A stretch of 64,000 nt of DNA from Akanthomyces muscarius (taxonomy: Eukaryota > Ascomycota > Sordariomycetes > Hypocreales > Cordycipitaceae): positions 620,001-684,000 of the forward strand of contig NC_079244.1 in the NCBI RefSeq assembly GCF_028009165.1, read 5' to 3'. The notes beneath the pieces were generated by a model. That model saw only the letters and a list, made by a program, of their open reading frames with translations, did not search any database and was not told where the DNA came from. A program made the translations under genes and the position numbers. Of this stretch, positions 52,706-64,000 are shown one piece after another. Each line of letters starts with the position of its first letter. The stretch's first letter is position 1.

Positions 52706-55700
52706 TTAGTTGCGCGTCGTCAAGTCCCACAGGCTCTCCACAGTCACTTTTTCCATCCACTCTTTGCCTGAAGTACCCTGCTGCAACTTGAACCCAACAT
52801 GTTTTTTCTCTCCTGGCAGCAATACAAAGAGATTGTGGTCGAAAAAGCCGATGACTTCCTCTGGATGAGTCAACCAGGTGTACAGCGACACGCTCTTTGT
52901 TGCTTCAATGATGAAGCCCCCTGTGGCGTTGTCTTTGGACAACTTCAAACCAGGATCTGCAAACTTGGCCTCTTTGGGCCACACGGGCAGGAAGTACTCG
53001 TTGTGTGTGAATCGTGTTGCGGTTTTGTTGTTGGGAAGATGACCATCGGCCTGGAGGGACATCAACAGGATCGCATCTTTTTGATCTGGTAGTTTGACGT
53101 CGGCAATATTTGTCTTCAACACACTTGTGCTGTTGATGGCGGGGACGGTGAAGTTGACAGTCTTGGGCATGCCCGCATTGTCTGCAATTGGCTTGCCCTT
53201 GAGGTCTACCCAACTGAATGACAGATGGCCCGCCACAGAGTCCCACAAATCTGATGTTACCCAAAAATCCAAGTCGCCGGAGGTGTTGTTAAAATATGGC
53301 GCAACAATGACGTTCTTGTAAATCTGTTTGGTCACGTAAGGCAAGGCCTTCCAGCGACCGCTGTATTCAAGTGCGGCCCATGTGGGTGCCTGCCAGATGT
53401 CGTTGAGCTGCCAGTAGAGGGATCCCATCTGGCGCTCGGGCATGGCGCTTCCGCGGCGATAGAACTGGATTTGGGATTTGTAAAAGTCGGCTTGGAAGAG
53501 TTGCGTGGCATGGCACCAGGAGCTAAAGTTTGCCGCGGAGTCGTCCTTGTTTGGCGTCGGGTAGTATCTCTCGACAGCAAGAGTCATCTCAGCCAACCCC
53601 CTGGCGCCCATGGTCAAGTTTGTCTCCAAGCCACCTGGAGGGTAGTGATGGTTTCGCAGTGTAATTGTGGTGGAATTAAAGTGTAAGTCTTCCGGGCCCA
53701 ATGCCTCCTTCCAAGTTGCCAGGCTTGGCATGCTGGTAAAGCCAAACTCGACGGCAAAACGCCCAATAGGATACTTATTAGAATCAAAGGAAACACTGCT
53801 GTCGTAATTATAATAGTCGGTGTTACTGTAAAGATCGCCTTTGGTTTTGTTATTGTAGCGCTCAACCATGGGCACTGGCAGAGAAAAGTCGATCTTGGTC
53901 CAGCCATTGTTGGCGCTGCTAGGTGTATAAGAGATGGAGCGACTGTTCTCCGCGAGGATTGTGAACATGGCAGTGATGAACAAGTGCTCATACTGTCCCA
54001 AATAGTATGGATAGCGGTCTGGGTCGACAGCTTGTGCCGTGGGGAGAAGCAAGTTCTCAAATTCGTTTCCGCCCGCCCAGCAAGCCAGGGATGGATGATG
54101 ATTGATGCGTCGAACGTTGTATGAGAGTTCGTCAGTGACACTCTGCACAAACTGGGGATAATCGGGATACAAGCTGTCGCTAAACTCGAATTCGCTCCAA
54201 AGCAGGATGCCTCTCTCATCGGCCAGGTCGTAGATGAAGTCTGGCAGATACGCGCCGGACGACCAAATTCGTAGCATGTTAAAATTCTGTGCCTCGACCG
54301 AATCAAACATACGGCTCATTCTATCGGTTGTGACACGAGGCCAGAAAGCATCGGGGGGGATCATATTGGCGCCTTTGGCGTAAAACTCGTGGCCATTGAT
54401 TTGAAAGTGCCAGTTATTTCCAGGTTGGTAGCCGCGGGCGACTTGGTCATCGGTCACATTGCCGGTGCTTAGAAGGATAGTTCGAAATCCAACTCTTCTC
54501 TGCGACACCAAAGTATGCTCATTTGTTCCACAACCAGAGACCGACACGGTGATCGAGTACAAGGGTTGTTGACCCATCCCGTTGGGCCACCAGAGTCGAG
54601 GCTTGGTGCCCTCAATGACGACTGAGCCCGTGATTGATTTGTTGGATCTAGTGATATTCTCCAAATTTCCAGAGTATAAGATCTTTGAATTGTCCTCGGC
54701 ATCTGTAATGATTGCATGCAGGGAGCCTTGCTTGGGTAAATTGCCGATGTAATCGAGACTGGCATTGACCACCCATGGTTGACTCTGGTCGGGCGCAAAA
54801 TTATTCAACTGGCCCTTTCGATAGATATCAATGTTGGTGTTGAGAGAGTATGCCTCTCCATCCTTGAGTTGGACAATGCGACCGTCTCGCCAGGGACCGG
54901 TAGGGACAAAAGCCGGACCCCAATCCCAGCCAAAGTCGGACTGCTCTTTGCGCACCCATTGCCGATTCGGATACTCGAAAGGATAAACAACTTCCGGCGG
55001 CCACGCTGGACTTCTGTTAGCTAGTTACAGGCAAAGAGTTCGACCGCTGTGCGCTTACTTTCAATGCCACTGGCGTTTAGTTTGTTGATGATTGCTGGAA
55101 TCGCTCCAAAGTTGATGCTGAGTACAGGCTCGCTTTGGCAGCCAGCGAGCACCGACGTCACATCAAAATACCACTGTTTAAACTGGTTATCAGTGGTCGC
55201 CACAATCTGATCGCAAAATTTGATGGTGCTATAGGTGTCCAGGCCGTCGAAGACGAGCCAAGTAGACAGGCTTTTGTCTTTCGTCCTGTATGTGGTTAGT
55301 GGAGTCCGATTGCTGGGACCAGAGAACATACAGTCCGAGAATTGGCTTTGAAGTATATGTCCAGTTCTGTGCAGAAATCCATCGCAGATTCAAATCGTTT
55401 TGGCCATGGTATCTGGTCGAGTTAGAATATGTTTGGGAGGCAGACCGGAATGGACGGCTTACGGGTCATCTATACAGCAGGTTAGCGATGTGAGTGCTGT
55501 ACCTAACGGCCAGGTATTGTGGTCATCAACTCACTGATAACTTGAGCAGCATAGAGGTCAAGATGGACCTGAGAAGGGAATTTACCAGGCACAGTGACAT
55601 TCCCATGCTCATTGGTAACAGTCCAGGTCTCCGCGCCCAAAGAGCGGGTAGTGTTTGACGCTTTGGCGCTAGCTACCAGCGCCGCAAAACAGCTCAAGGC

Positions 55701-55715
55701 GAAGACGATCTTCAT
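52706..55715 (-). CDS. GH2 beta-mannosidase, secreted, with a 7-nt microexon
   Basis: 931 aa in six exons: 55715-55535, 55469-55463 (7 nt), 55412-55332, 55285-55059, 55005-52706 counted with the microexon; introns 46-65 nt. Signal peptide MKIVFALSCFAALVASAKA. The microexon ATGACCC joins exons into VINDPYHGQNDLNLRW, a conserved family stretch. Then RKEQSDFGWDWGPAFVPTG, VGFRTILLSTGNV, LADERGILLWSEFEF, LACWAGGNEFENLLLP with the acid/base Glu of the NE motif, and RFAVEFGFTSMPSL with the likely nucleophile Glu. Many NxT sites. It should remove terminal beta-mannose from mannan oligosaccharides outside the cell. Exon 5 acceptor CCAG at 55008-55006 was chosen by phase. Confidence 0.9.
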
Positions 55716-56605
55716 TTTGTCCGCGAGTGTCCAGTTCTTGTCGCTCGCTCGGCCGCCTTCTGTGGGATGAGTGCGCGGTCTATATGCCGCCGACGGAGAT
55801 ATTAATTCCCGCCCGTTCAGTTTGTACCACGGCGATCGGCAATGCTAGTGCCCAATATGCCGTACACGTCGCCAAATATAACTACAATAAGCTGGACGAA
55901 TTGTTGTTTCCCCCACGCAGGTCGGGGCGGGGTTCGAAGCCGGCAAAACCGGCAGGAAACTCTGTGATGTCACCGTTTTCCCACTTGGTATGAGTTGCGG
56001 GACGATGTTACATTGCAGCTCGGTGGGAGGTGAAGAGGAGATTATCCGTCGGGGCCAAAGCTTTCTAGGAGAGGACAGATTGTGGTACTGATAGTTGTCG
56101 CACAGTTGAAGTATTATTCGAAAAGAGAAGATGATGAAAAAAAGTTTTGGTTATTCTTGTTTTGATGGCGAGAAGAGAAGTGGCAGGGTAGTTACCTGTT
56201 GTGGAATTGAACGTGCTTCTGGACTATTGCTACAAGCGCTGCACTCGCATTCCAGCGGCGTGGGAAAGACAGGGCATAAAGACGAGGACCAGCATAAACA
56301 GGAAAACAGGCATAGTCTTAGGTATCAAGCTTTGAAACTGGTCTTGCTAAGAAGTTATTGCTGTTCAAATAAGACGATGCATCGGGGAAGCCATTTTTCT
56401 AGCGGTTTCGTTTGTCGGGACGCGTTTGCTTGGCCCACCCGCTGCCAGCTGCCAGCTGCCTGTAAGCGAGCGCAGTTGGCTTGAGCATTACCAAGGTACA
56501 CCTTGCATCTCCTTGACTTTCCCCATTTTGCATTTCTCTCTTGATCCACCGTCTCTTAAACAAAGCCACCTCGCCACGCAGCTTATTCCATCGTGAGACG
56601 CCAAA
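55716..56605. other. Intergenic, no gene seen
   Basis: About 890 bases between divergent starts; no recognisable frame. Confidence 0.5.
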
Positions 56606-58746
56606 ATGGATTCAAGCAAGCTCGAGCAGCTCGCCCTCGTCGTCTCTCTCGCTTGCCACAATGACGAGTACCAGCCTGATGCCAAACACTTTGTGCCACG
56701 TCCCGAACTGGGAGATGACTGCCTAAAAAGATAGGGTGAGATATTTCTGCATTGGAGTTTTTCTGTCAGATTCTCTGATCTCGCAGACTGAGGATGCTGA
56801 GTCTACCCAGATGTTTTTAGCCACTGCACTCACCGTTGCGCATCGTACGATTTTGTCTACAACGACGACGTATTTGAACATCTGGAATACAAGTGAGTTG
56901 GCTCTGTTGATCGCGCAAACCGAGACGCCACTTGTTCTTGGCCAGAAAGGCTAACTTCTTCTCTAGATCTTTGGACCAAGTCAGAAGTAACGCCAAACAA
57001 GGTGATGGCCAGGATGGGATGACTGGGGAAGACTTCGAGGAACCTCACTCGCAAACCCAGTCTAGGCTTTGCGAGCGATTACTTCTACGATTTGACCACG
57101 TATCCCAATCTGAGAAGGCCATATACGCATGCATCACAACAGCTGGCTCAGTTACCGCCATGTGCAATGCTCATCTATATCTCCGCTCCAAGGCAAGAGT
57201 CAGATATGGAAAGATGCAGGCATGCTCGATATTTCCGACCGACTCTGATTTATACTACATATTCGACGATTACGGGCGTCTGGACAGACGCTTCTGCGGC
57301 CGTGGTACACAGAGAGGGTCTGGCGTATGGGGGAGCGAGCTCGATTACGATGAGATTCTTTTAATCAAAAGCCTTGACATTCGCTCCAGTGTCCAAGCAA
57401 CCGAAAAGCGACTTTTAATGGCACGCATGTTGACAGCTGTGGTTCTTGAATTTGCGCGTGAGCAGCAGCGGAAATTCTTTGCCATAGTAGCGAGCCCGGA
57501 GGACGATGAGAGGGCGTGGGAGGAAGACATCTATTATCGAAGGCCACTGCCACAGGACCAAGAGTTTTGCGCGCTTGGTAGCCGCTTTTGGCAGCTTCAT
57601 CGGTTTCGAAGAATCGGCTTGTCACCCTTCCTTGCCTTTACTGATGACATCAATCATCCATCTCGAGCCTTGATCGACGACTTCAGACTTCCCCGAAAGC
57701 GCGCCGCAAGTGCGCTAGTACAAGATTGGATGTCTGAGGTTGAATCGCTCCTCTCTGGCCGTGCTTTGGATTTCGAAATTCTCCTGATCGGGTTTACTGA
57801 GGATGTGCCAACCCCTTCATGGACATGGGTCGACAGTAAGGGAATGACTATTCTTCATCATGCGGCTCGCAGCGCAAAGGTTTATGCGGTTGACTACTTC
57901 ATGCGCGCATTCCCTCCACTAATTGAGATGCGTGACATATTCAACAGGACACCGCTGGACGCTCTTCTCAACGAGCGTGAAGTCGAGACAATAGTATGTA
58001 CATTCGAAGAAGATATTAGATTTCCTGATTGGAAATATGTCACTTGTATAGGTCTCCTCTCCGGCACCGAAATTTACCAGCCATTGAGCTTAGAAGACTT
58101 CGATAATCCAACAGACACAATGGCCATCATGAAGACTATGGATGCCAAGTACCCGAGGATTATGACTTGAACACTTCAAATTGTATTTGGTTGTACTTGC
58201 GGCTGCTGCATCTTCGGTGCGATTAGCCCAAGAATGTCTTACCAATTGCTCTACCATGCCAGGAAGGCCGCTGCCACCTGGTCGAACATTTGGTCTCATG
58301 TCTTTGGGAGGACCGATCCCCTCAGCTCCATTCTGTACGCAACCTGTCTTCGGCGCACAAAGGCACAGCATGAGATTACGCAAGCCGAACAAAAGACAGT
58401 TGCTGCAGCAGTTGAGGTCATTGTCAATTGGTTCATCCACTTCTTCACGGGGGAGCTGCTGGCGCGAAACGGCACGATGCGATCGACAATCTTGTCGCAA
58501 GTCCCTGCTACGGCCCCGGACGCAGCGGATTATCTACAGCGAGACGGACTAGAGCTTTTGGTGGTGGACCTGATATTTGACAGGGCGGTAAAGACCGACG
58601 AATGGGTGGGAAATGGACAAATTCTGGAAGAATGTGGCCCGGAACTTCGCGCTCTGCCCGAATGTCAGAATGACTCGCAATACATGCACCTCCTCCGGAG
58701 GTACTTGCAGTATATTCGGACAATCGAACGAATTCGTTGGGACTAG
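56606..58746 (+). pseudogene. Ankyrin-like fungal protein, broken by several stop codons
   Basis: Starts MDSSKLEQLALVVSLACHND, continues in one frame and uses one intron (about 56884-56956; donor GTGAGT, acceptor TAG). Recognisable parts: PDAKHFVPRPELGDDCL, an ankyrin-like TWVDSKGMTILHHAARSAKV and NRTPLDALLNERE near 57830-57980, and a Cys-rich end GCTCGCCIFGAISPRMSYQ followed by about 170 further residues. In-frame stops: TAG 56732, TGA 56789, TGA 56798 and TGA 58168. The last separates two long open stretches (56957-58167 and 58171-58743) that share a frame and read as one protein. I recall the CTCG..I.G.ISPRM block from uncharacterised fungal proteins. Pseudogene most likely; the 3' or central part could still be expressed. 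Confidence 0.6.
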
Positions 58747-58839
58747 GATGGCATCCAGATAGTTGTACCTTAGCTTTCGCTGAACAATATTCATCTATAT
58801 TTTGCAGGCTATAATTGGAACTTTCCTTCTCCCTTGTCT

Positions 58840-61220
58840 CTACAGCTCCGCTCCATCCTCCACCGCAAACGAGACACCGCCGGGAACGGGCGGAGGAAAC
58901 GGATCGCGGTGGCGGTCGTCTACACTACGAGAGTTATTGCCCACGGGGTACGTCAGGCGTCCCGTATCGACGTGGACGCGCCAGTCGACCATGTCGAAAG
59001 CGCTCTTCATGGTCTGAACGAGCATGAGGTCGTCGCCCTTGGCGCCAATGACGGCAGCGGAAAAGGGCGAATAGGTGCTTCCATCACTCTCCATTGCAAT
59101 TTGCGCGACTAAAAAGGACAGCCATTAGTACGACAGGTCCTTGCCGAGGGGGGGGAATGCGTCCAGTGACTTACACGGTGCGGACAGCTGCGGGGCACCC
59201 AGAATGGGCGCTAGAATCTCTGGACGCAGACTCTTGCTTGAGCCGGTTTTCCTGCTTTGGTGTTAGAAGACCTTCCTGCCCAATTTGCACAAGTTTGCAG
59301 TCTTACATGGAGTCTGGACGAAGGACAGGGACAATGACGACAGCCTTGTCGGAAGCGTCTGCTGCTGTGGGCGCAATATTCTTACTGAACCACGCAGTAA
59401 AGACATCGAGCTTCTTGACCGCTGCCTTGCCATCTGCTTTCGCACCGATAGCCCTGTTTACACGGTTAGCAGGATTCATCATTCATTCATGACGCGTGCG
59501 CGACGTACCATTGCTGTGCGACGTTCGGCTCCGTGTAGGGCTCTTTGCCAAACTTGGACTTGAAGGCCGATCGGAACTCGTCATAGTTGTGGTAAAAGTC
59601 GTAGCAAAACGCATTATACGTAGCCTTTGCCCCCATGTTAGATATATGATTTTATAGTCAGGCATTGTTGCTCACATTGCCAAGATATTCGTCCAGTGCC
59701 TGCTTGCCGGCGTCCTGTGGGGGGTTCTTGGCCCAGGCATCAGCTAAGCTCATCCTGTCCGCCTTGATGCCGAGTGCCTTTTCCCAAGCCACGACAAATT
59801 CTTCCATAAGGGCCTCTTGCTTCTCCGAGAGAAGAGAGGCAAAGTCGCTGGGATACACGATGCGCTTGGGCTTGGCGGTTGCTTTCCACGAGAGCTTGAA
59901 TGAAGGGGCGACGAGGTGCACGAGGTCTTCGAGGCTGCGGCCGGAAAGCCCAGTGGATTGGAACTTCCTATACAGTGTGTCAACATTATACACGTGAAAT
60001 AAAACGTATATATACTTACGGGGAACTCGCGCGGACTCCCTTTTGAGAGGCTGTTCCAGCGGTGGCGCGCATTGTGAAGAGACCGTATGCTGCGCCCTGC
60101 GGGATTGTCCCATCAATTGCTTTTGGCAAGTCAGCTTCCAGAAGCTCAGAACCTCCAGTCCTTTCATAGCTCTATCTTACCTCCTTGACTAATGGTATTT
60201 GCCAGCCAGGTGTAGCTGCTAAGGGCAGAGCCCGCACCGGCCGCCGCGCCTCCAGGCGGCTGCTTGCCGTCGCCACGCGGGTTGACGGGCGCCGTCGCGT
60301 CCACCCACGCGGTGCCGGCGGCAAACTGCCCGTCCTTTGTCTTGCCCACAATGATCGCGCCCTGGTTTAGCAGCAGCTGCACGTACTCTGCGTGTTTCGA
60401 CGCCGCGTCGGGGTGGAGAGCCGTCCAATTTTGGCTGGACAGGGTCGTCGGCAGGCCGGCCACGTCAAAGTCCTCCGGGATGGCGTAGCGCAGGCCGGAG
60501 AGCGGCTTCTTGATGGACGGGCCGGGAAAGTACAGCCGCGATGGCACAGGAATCGGTCGCAGAGTTCCGTTTGTGAGCGCATCGCCGAGATCAACATATC
60601 TATTTCAGTGTCAGCCACTGAGTCAATTTGTCTCGGATGCGGGACATGGGAGAGGGTCGCACTGGTCAAAGTTGTCGTGCTTCTCGGACACGATGCCGGC
60701 CGAAAAAGCACCCAATTCATCCTCGTAGATCCTGTACGCCTGGTGGAGTTCCTTGCCGTGCAGGATGTACGGTCCCGTGGGCAGATTTGAGAAGGGCGAT
60801 GATTTCGCGCTCGCGCCGTCCGGCTGACTCTCGGTGACCTGCACGGTGTAGGTCTGCTTGCCAGGTACAGAGGCCCGTTTGGTTCCAACAGCGCGTTTCG
60901 CCGTCTCATTGGCGCCGGGCTTTTCTACCAGGGCAAAGGCAAATTCGCTGGAGTAGACGTCGTCAAAAAGTTCGAGGCCCTTGAGGAAATCATCTAGGTT
61001 GGGGCTGTTGAGCTCCTCGGTGCTGATGAGGGTGACAGGGAGGACAGCATCTGGGTTGATGTCCTCTTGAATCATTCCCTGCGGATGATGTTAGCTAATT
61101 TTCCTCTTCTCTGCGACGGGGTTGGGCCATTTTTAAAAGCAATAAGAAGTGGCCTACCAAAATCTCAGGATGAAGGAGGTAGTTGACCCCTGCAATCACG
61201 GCAGTGAAGAGCGGCTTCAT
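58840..61220 (-). CDS. Amidase-signature-like protein lacking catalytic serines
   Basis: 632 aa in nine exons: 61220-61158, 61078-60663, 60599-60181, 60119-60020, 59967-59676, 59624-59509, 59453-59307, 59251-59175, 59108-58840; introns 51-79 nt and all phases agree. An N-terminal domain of about 170 residues is of the type found before amidases in some fungal proteins. Then YFPGPSIKKPLSGLRYAIPE and VGKTKDGQFAAGTAWVD with the Lys of the amidase triad. The Gly/Ser loop normally holding the cis-Ser reads PPGGAAAGAGSAL, and the segment where GxDTGGSxR is expected reads AIDGTIPQGAAYGLF, without Ser. So the fold seems kept and catalysis lost. The C-terminal part (DDLMLVQTMKSAFDMVDWRV) is unremarkable. 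Confidence 0.8.
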
Positions 61221-62539
61221 GATAACGGTCGTGGCTGTCAACGCGTATACAACTGCTGACCTCTCAACTCAATGGATGAAGATGAGAAGGCAGGTCAGAC
61301 AGAAGCGGAGGGAAGAGACGATTTTATCATGTTCGACGTGCGTCGGGCACCTTGCCTGAACCTGCACTAGCCGTCCGCAATGTCCAAGACAGTACGGGCC
61401 GGTGATGCGCTAACCGTCATCCTGCAGGTACGGCGGCGGGGAATGCTCCGTCGTACACAGAGGCAGGCCGAGAAGAAGACACGGAAGAGCAAGCAGAGCA
61501 GGGAACTTGAAGATGAGAATAAAATGGCAAAAAAATTAGAAACCAAGAGAAATTTGCCCTGAAGATATGAAAGAATCGTTCTTCCAATTCGTTAGAGTGC
61601 CGCCTCCCATCACTCGCATGCCTGCATTGAAATATGGGCCTGCCAGTGATCCCTGTCCACATTATTACTGTAAGCAGGCATATATCCGGCACGGCGCGAT
61701 AAAATATTGGTAGATTTATATTTGTTCGCCTTTGCCCAGATCGATCCGTCCTTTTAATAGGCCTCGCTCTCCATTCCTGCGCTGTCTTATTGGGCGGCGT
61801 AGACGTAAAGGAGACCATAGCAGCCGGCCTCTCACCATGCCATAGAGCGTCTCGCGCGGGTGACTATGCAGAAACCATCTCACTGAGACTATCTGCGCAC
61901 CGAACGCCGGCCAGTATACCAAGCCGTTTTCCAAGACATTTCTCACCATATTTTGAAGACAAGAGTACGGCAAGTGCTCCAAGGTTGGAAAAGGAGCACA
62001 GTGGTTAGCAGCTCTAACCTTTGACCAAAGTCAATGAACCCGCGGAAGTTTGGCCAAAGTAGAGTGGAACTGGGAAGTCAAGATCAATATGGAAATAATT
62101 CAACGAGGCAAGAAAATCTCTCTATATATTCTAAATGCTGAAGCGAATCAATACTTGAACTGCACTACGACGAACACTTTACTTGGGGATATTCATCTCT
62201 GATCAACATCAACTCGAACAAAATAGCACAACGTCAATTCAAACGTCAAAGTAAGAATGAGAATCTGAATTGAAAGTACGCCCATCTACAGACTCTTTCG
62301 GCGTCCATCGTGTGCTCCCAGTCCTCTTCCCGTTGCGCAACCCCACTGAAGCCGCGCTGCCGACGGGAAGCCCACCCACCTCCAGCTAGCCACGGCCCCC
62401 AAAAATAGGCGGGCGAATGTTACCTATCGATAGAGATTTGCAGCAGAAAAAAAAATAGCAGACCGACATTCCCCCACTATCGCAACGGCGCAGAACCAAA
62501 AGATTTTGCCAACACAAAATCACACAAACCCTGCTCACC
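61221..62539. other. Intergenic, no gene seen
   Basis: About 1.3 kb between divergent starts. A short Lys/Arg-rich open frame at 61380-61562 has no support. AT-rich from 62060 to 62280. Confidence 0.5.
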
Positions 62540-63163
62540 ATGGCCAAGGCAAAAAGTACGCCCAATCGCCATGTATAAGTCCAAATCTCTCATCTGTATA
62601 CTTACTCCATTCTCACAGCCCAACCCTCCAAGCGCTCCCGCGCCGCCCGCCGCGCCACCTCGCCCAGCATCGACACCGACAAGTCCCTCAAGACGGCGCA
62701 GCCGCCTCCTCGCACCAAGCCCACCGACCGTCCGTCCGTCCTCGCCGTGCAGCACGCGGCGGGCGTGCAGAAGCGGTCCAGCCACCGCAAGACGCACCTC
62801 TCGGCCAAGGCGCGCAAGCGCCGCGAAAAGGGCATGGAAATGGCCGAGGCCGTCATGGAGCGGACGTCGAACAAAGTCCAGCGGAGCCTGAACCGCCAGC
62901 GCACCGTGGACAAGCGCCGGAAGGAGTGGGATGCCATCAACAAGGATGTGAATGAGGCTGAGGGAGATGATGATGATGAGGATGATGAGGATATGGAGGT
63001 CGAGGAGGAGGGTGTGGAGACGAAGAAGAAGAAGAAGAATGGAAAGAAGGAGACGAAAAAGGCAGAGGACAAGGACAAGGAGGACGGGTGGGAGACGGAT
63101 GAGGGTGACGAGGGAAAGACGACAGACGGAGGCGTGGATGATGGTCTGGATGAGATTCTGTAA
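62540..63163 (+). CDS. alb1: Ribosome biogenesis protein Alb1
   Basis: 186 aa in two exons (62540-62555, 62619-63163) with a 63-nt intron after five codons (donor GTACGC). Start MAKAKTQPSKRSRAARRATS is followed by SPSIDTDKSLK and a basic central part (SHRKTHLSAKARKRREKGME). The C-terminus is a long acidic and Lys-rich low-complexity tail (EGDDDDEDDEDMEVEEEG). This is the Alb1 family: a small partner of Arx1 on pre-60S ribosomal particles that helps nuclear export and recycling. Confidence 0.85.
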
Positions 63164-63409
63164 AGAGCACACAGAATTGTCGCCTTTTCATCTTGCTTGT
63201 TTTTGTTGAAGACATTGGCGTTTGGGAGTCTACAGGCTTTGCATAGAAAAAGGGAGCTCGAAATTTCGATACGAATGATTTTTTATGATAGTATACACTG
63301 AATACTGGATCATCCATCCAGCAAACAAGAAAATACAAAGCAAGCATCTACAACCGGCCAAAATGTTCAGCGCCCGAATTCAGCCAAGGAAACTTGATAC
63401 CCCCTCCGC

Positions 63410-64000
63410 TCACGTCTGCTTCTTCACAACCCCTTCCAGATGCAGCCTCATCGTCCGGCCCACCTCCCCCTCGCGCGGCTTCACCTCGCGCGCGTCCAGC
63501 GTCTGAATCTCCCTTTGTATCCTCTTGAGCAGCGCCCTCATCGTCTCGTCGTCCACCTTTTGCCCGCCCTTTTTCCGCCCCAGCACCAGGTGCACCTTCA
63601 TCCCTTTCGCCAGGAACCCGCCCAGCTGCCGCAGCTTCGTCTGCAGGTCGTGCTCGCTGATCGACCACGTCAGCTCCATCTCCTTGGTCTTGGGCTTCGC
63701 GCTGGCCTTTTTCTTCTGCTTGCGCTCCTGCTCCTTGAGGAACGCCTCGAACTTGTTGACAATCTCGCAGAGGGCAAACTGCTCCTGCTGTGTCACTGGC
63801 CCTGCTGCGGCCCCCGGCTCGGCTCCTGCTCCTCTTTGGCTGGTGGGCGTCGGTCCAGCGCCGTCCTCGGCCGCTTTGTTGCCCTTGCGCAGGGGGGAGC
63901 CCTTGGGGATGTACGGCCGAATCATGCGCAGCGACTCCGTCTTCTCGTCGAGCTTGCTCATGACGTATCGCGTCGACAGGGGGCCCGCAATCGACCCGTT
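63410..64000 (-). CDS. Mitochondrial translation initiation factor IF-3, 3' part
   Basis: Open frame runs off the window edge at 64000, so the N-terminus (mitochondrial presequence and start) is missing; at least 196 residues are present. A linker with SLRMIRPYIPKGSPLRKG and an Ala/Gly-rich stretch leads to the IF-3 C-terminal domain: KTKEMELTWSISEHDLQTKL, RQLGGFLAKGMKVHLVLGRK and a Lys/Arg-rich end. It should bind the small mitochondrial ribosomal subunit and prevent early joining of subunits. The ATG at 63961 is internal, since coding sequence continues upstream. Confidence 0.85.
   Translation of the reverse strand, partial: NGSIAGPLSTRYVMSKLDEKTESLRMIRPYIPKGSPLRKGNKAAEDGAGPTPTSQRGAGAEPGAAAGPVTQQEQFALCEIVNKFEAFLKEQERKQKKKASAKPKTKEMELTWSISEHDLQTKLRQLGGFLAKGMKVHLVLGRKKGGQKVDDETMRALLKRIQREIQTLDAREVKPREGEVGRTMRLHLEGVVKKQT

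Noticed and set aside
41743..55715. A secondary-metabolite gene cluster
   Set aside because: Hydrolase, oxygenase, epoxide hydrolase and regulator occur, but there is no backbone enzyme (PKS, NRPS, terpene synthase), two genes are broken, and unrelated genes lie between.
61380..61562. Lys/Arg-rich 60-codon frame
   Set aside because: Low complexity, no homology known to me, no evidence of expression.

Overview
The window is nuclear DNA of a filamentous ascomycete (Pezizomycotina; a Sordariomycete is my guess, from gene content only). The grounds are short GT-AG introns (about 45-110 nt) with CTAAC/CTGAC branch sites, two Zn2Cys6 regulators, CFEM, GLEYA and RTA1 proteins, and AT-rich decayed tracts. 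All gene models were spliced by eye. No rRNA, tRNA or CRISPR array was found.

Layout. 0.3-18.5 kb: vacuolar alkaline phosphatase, an F-box-like protein, a small phosphotransferase, a GLEYA adhesin, a secreted protein with two beta-trefoil lectin-like domains, a MaoC/hotdog protein, an F-box gene with a decayed paralogue beside it, and a GT34-type glycosyltransferase. 18.5-21.4 kb is empty. 21.4-29 kb: GH55 glucanase, a small GPI-type protein, a secreted agmatine/peptidylarginine deiminase-family enzyme, a DUF4037 protein and a GNAT acetyltransferase. 29.5-37.1 kb: a complete DNA transposon. 37-41.7 kb: AT-rich DNA, two hairpin repeats and a Zn2Cys6 factor. 41.7-45 kb: two disrupted genes (carotenoid oxygenase, FSH1-type hydrolase). 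45-61 kb: CFEM protein, RTA1 membrane protein, epoxide hydrolase, a second Zn2Cys6 factor, GH2 beta-mannosidase, a decayed ankyrin-like gene and an amidase fold without its serines. 62.5-64 kb: ribosome-biogenesis factor Alb1 and the 3' part of mitochondrial IF-3.

The outstanding object is the 7.6-kb element at 29550-37138. It has a perfect 9-bp target duplication, 60-70 bp inverted termini and a spliced Mutator-like (MULE) transposase carrying RIP-like nonsense codons. Two further genes on the opposite strand are diverged paralogues of each other; each encodes a C-x9-C...H-x4-H finger. The palindrome GCATATGC occurs about 45 times inside the element and only twice in the rest of the window. 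It lies in nearly every intron (often fused to the branch site), in exons in all three frames, and between genes, at intervals near 100 bp in the right half. The layout recalls the plant VANDAL/VANC anti-silencing MULEs, where an element-encoded protein reads a short motif that has multiplied within the element. My working hypothesis is an independent fungal system of that kind; it is inference and needs testing.

Several reading-frame breaks fall at homopolymer runs (C15, T12, G9, G8), so some apparent pseudogenes may be assembly errors.
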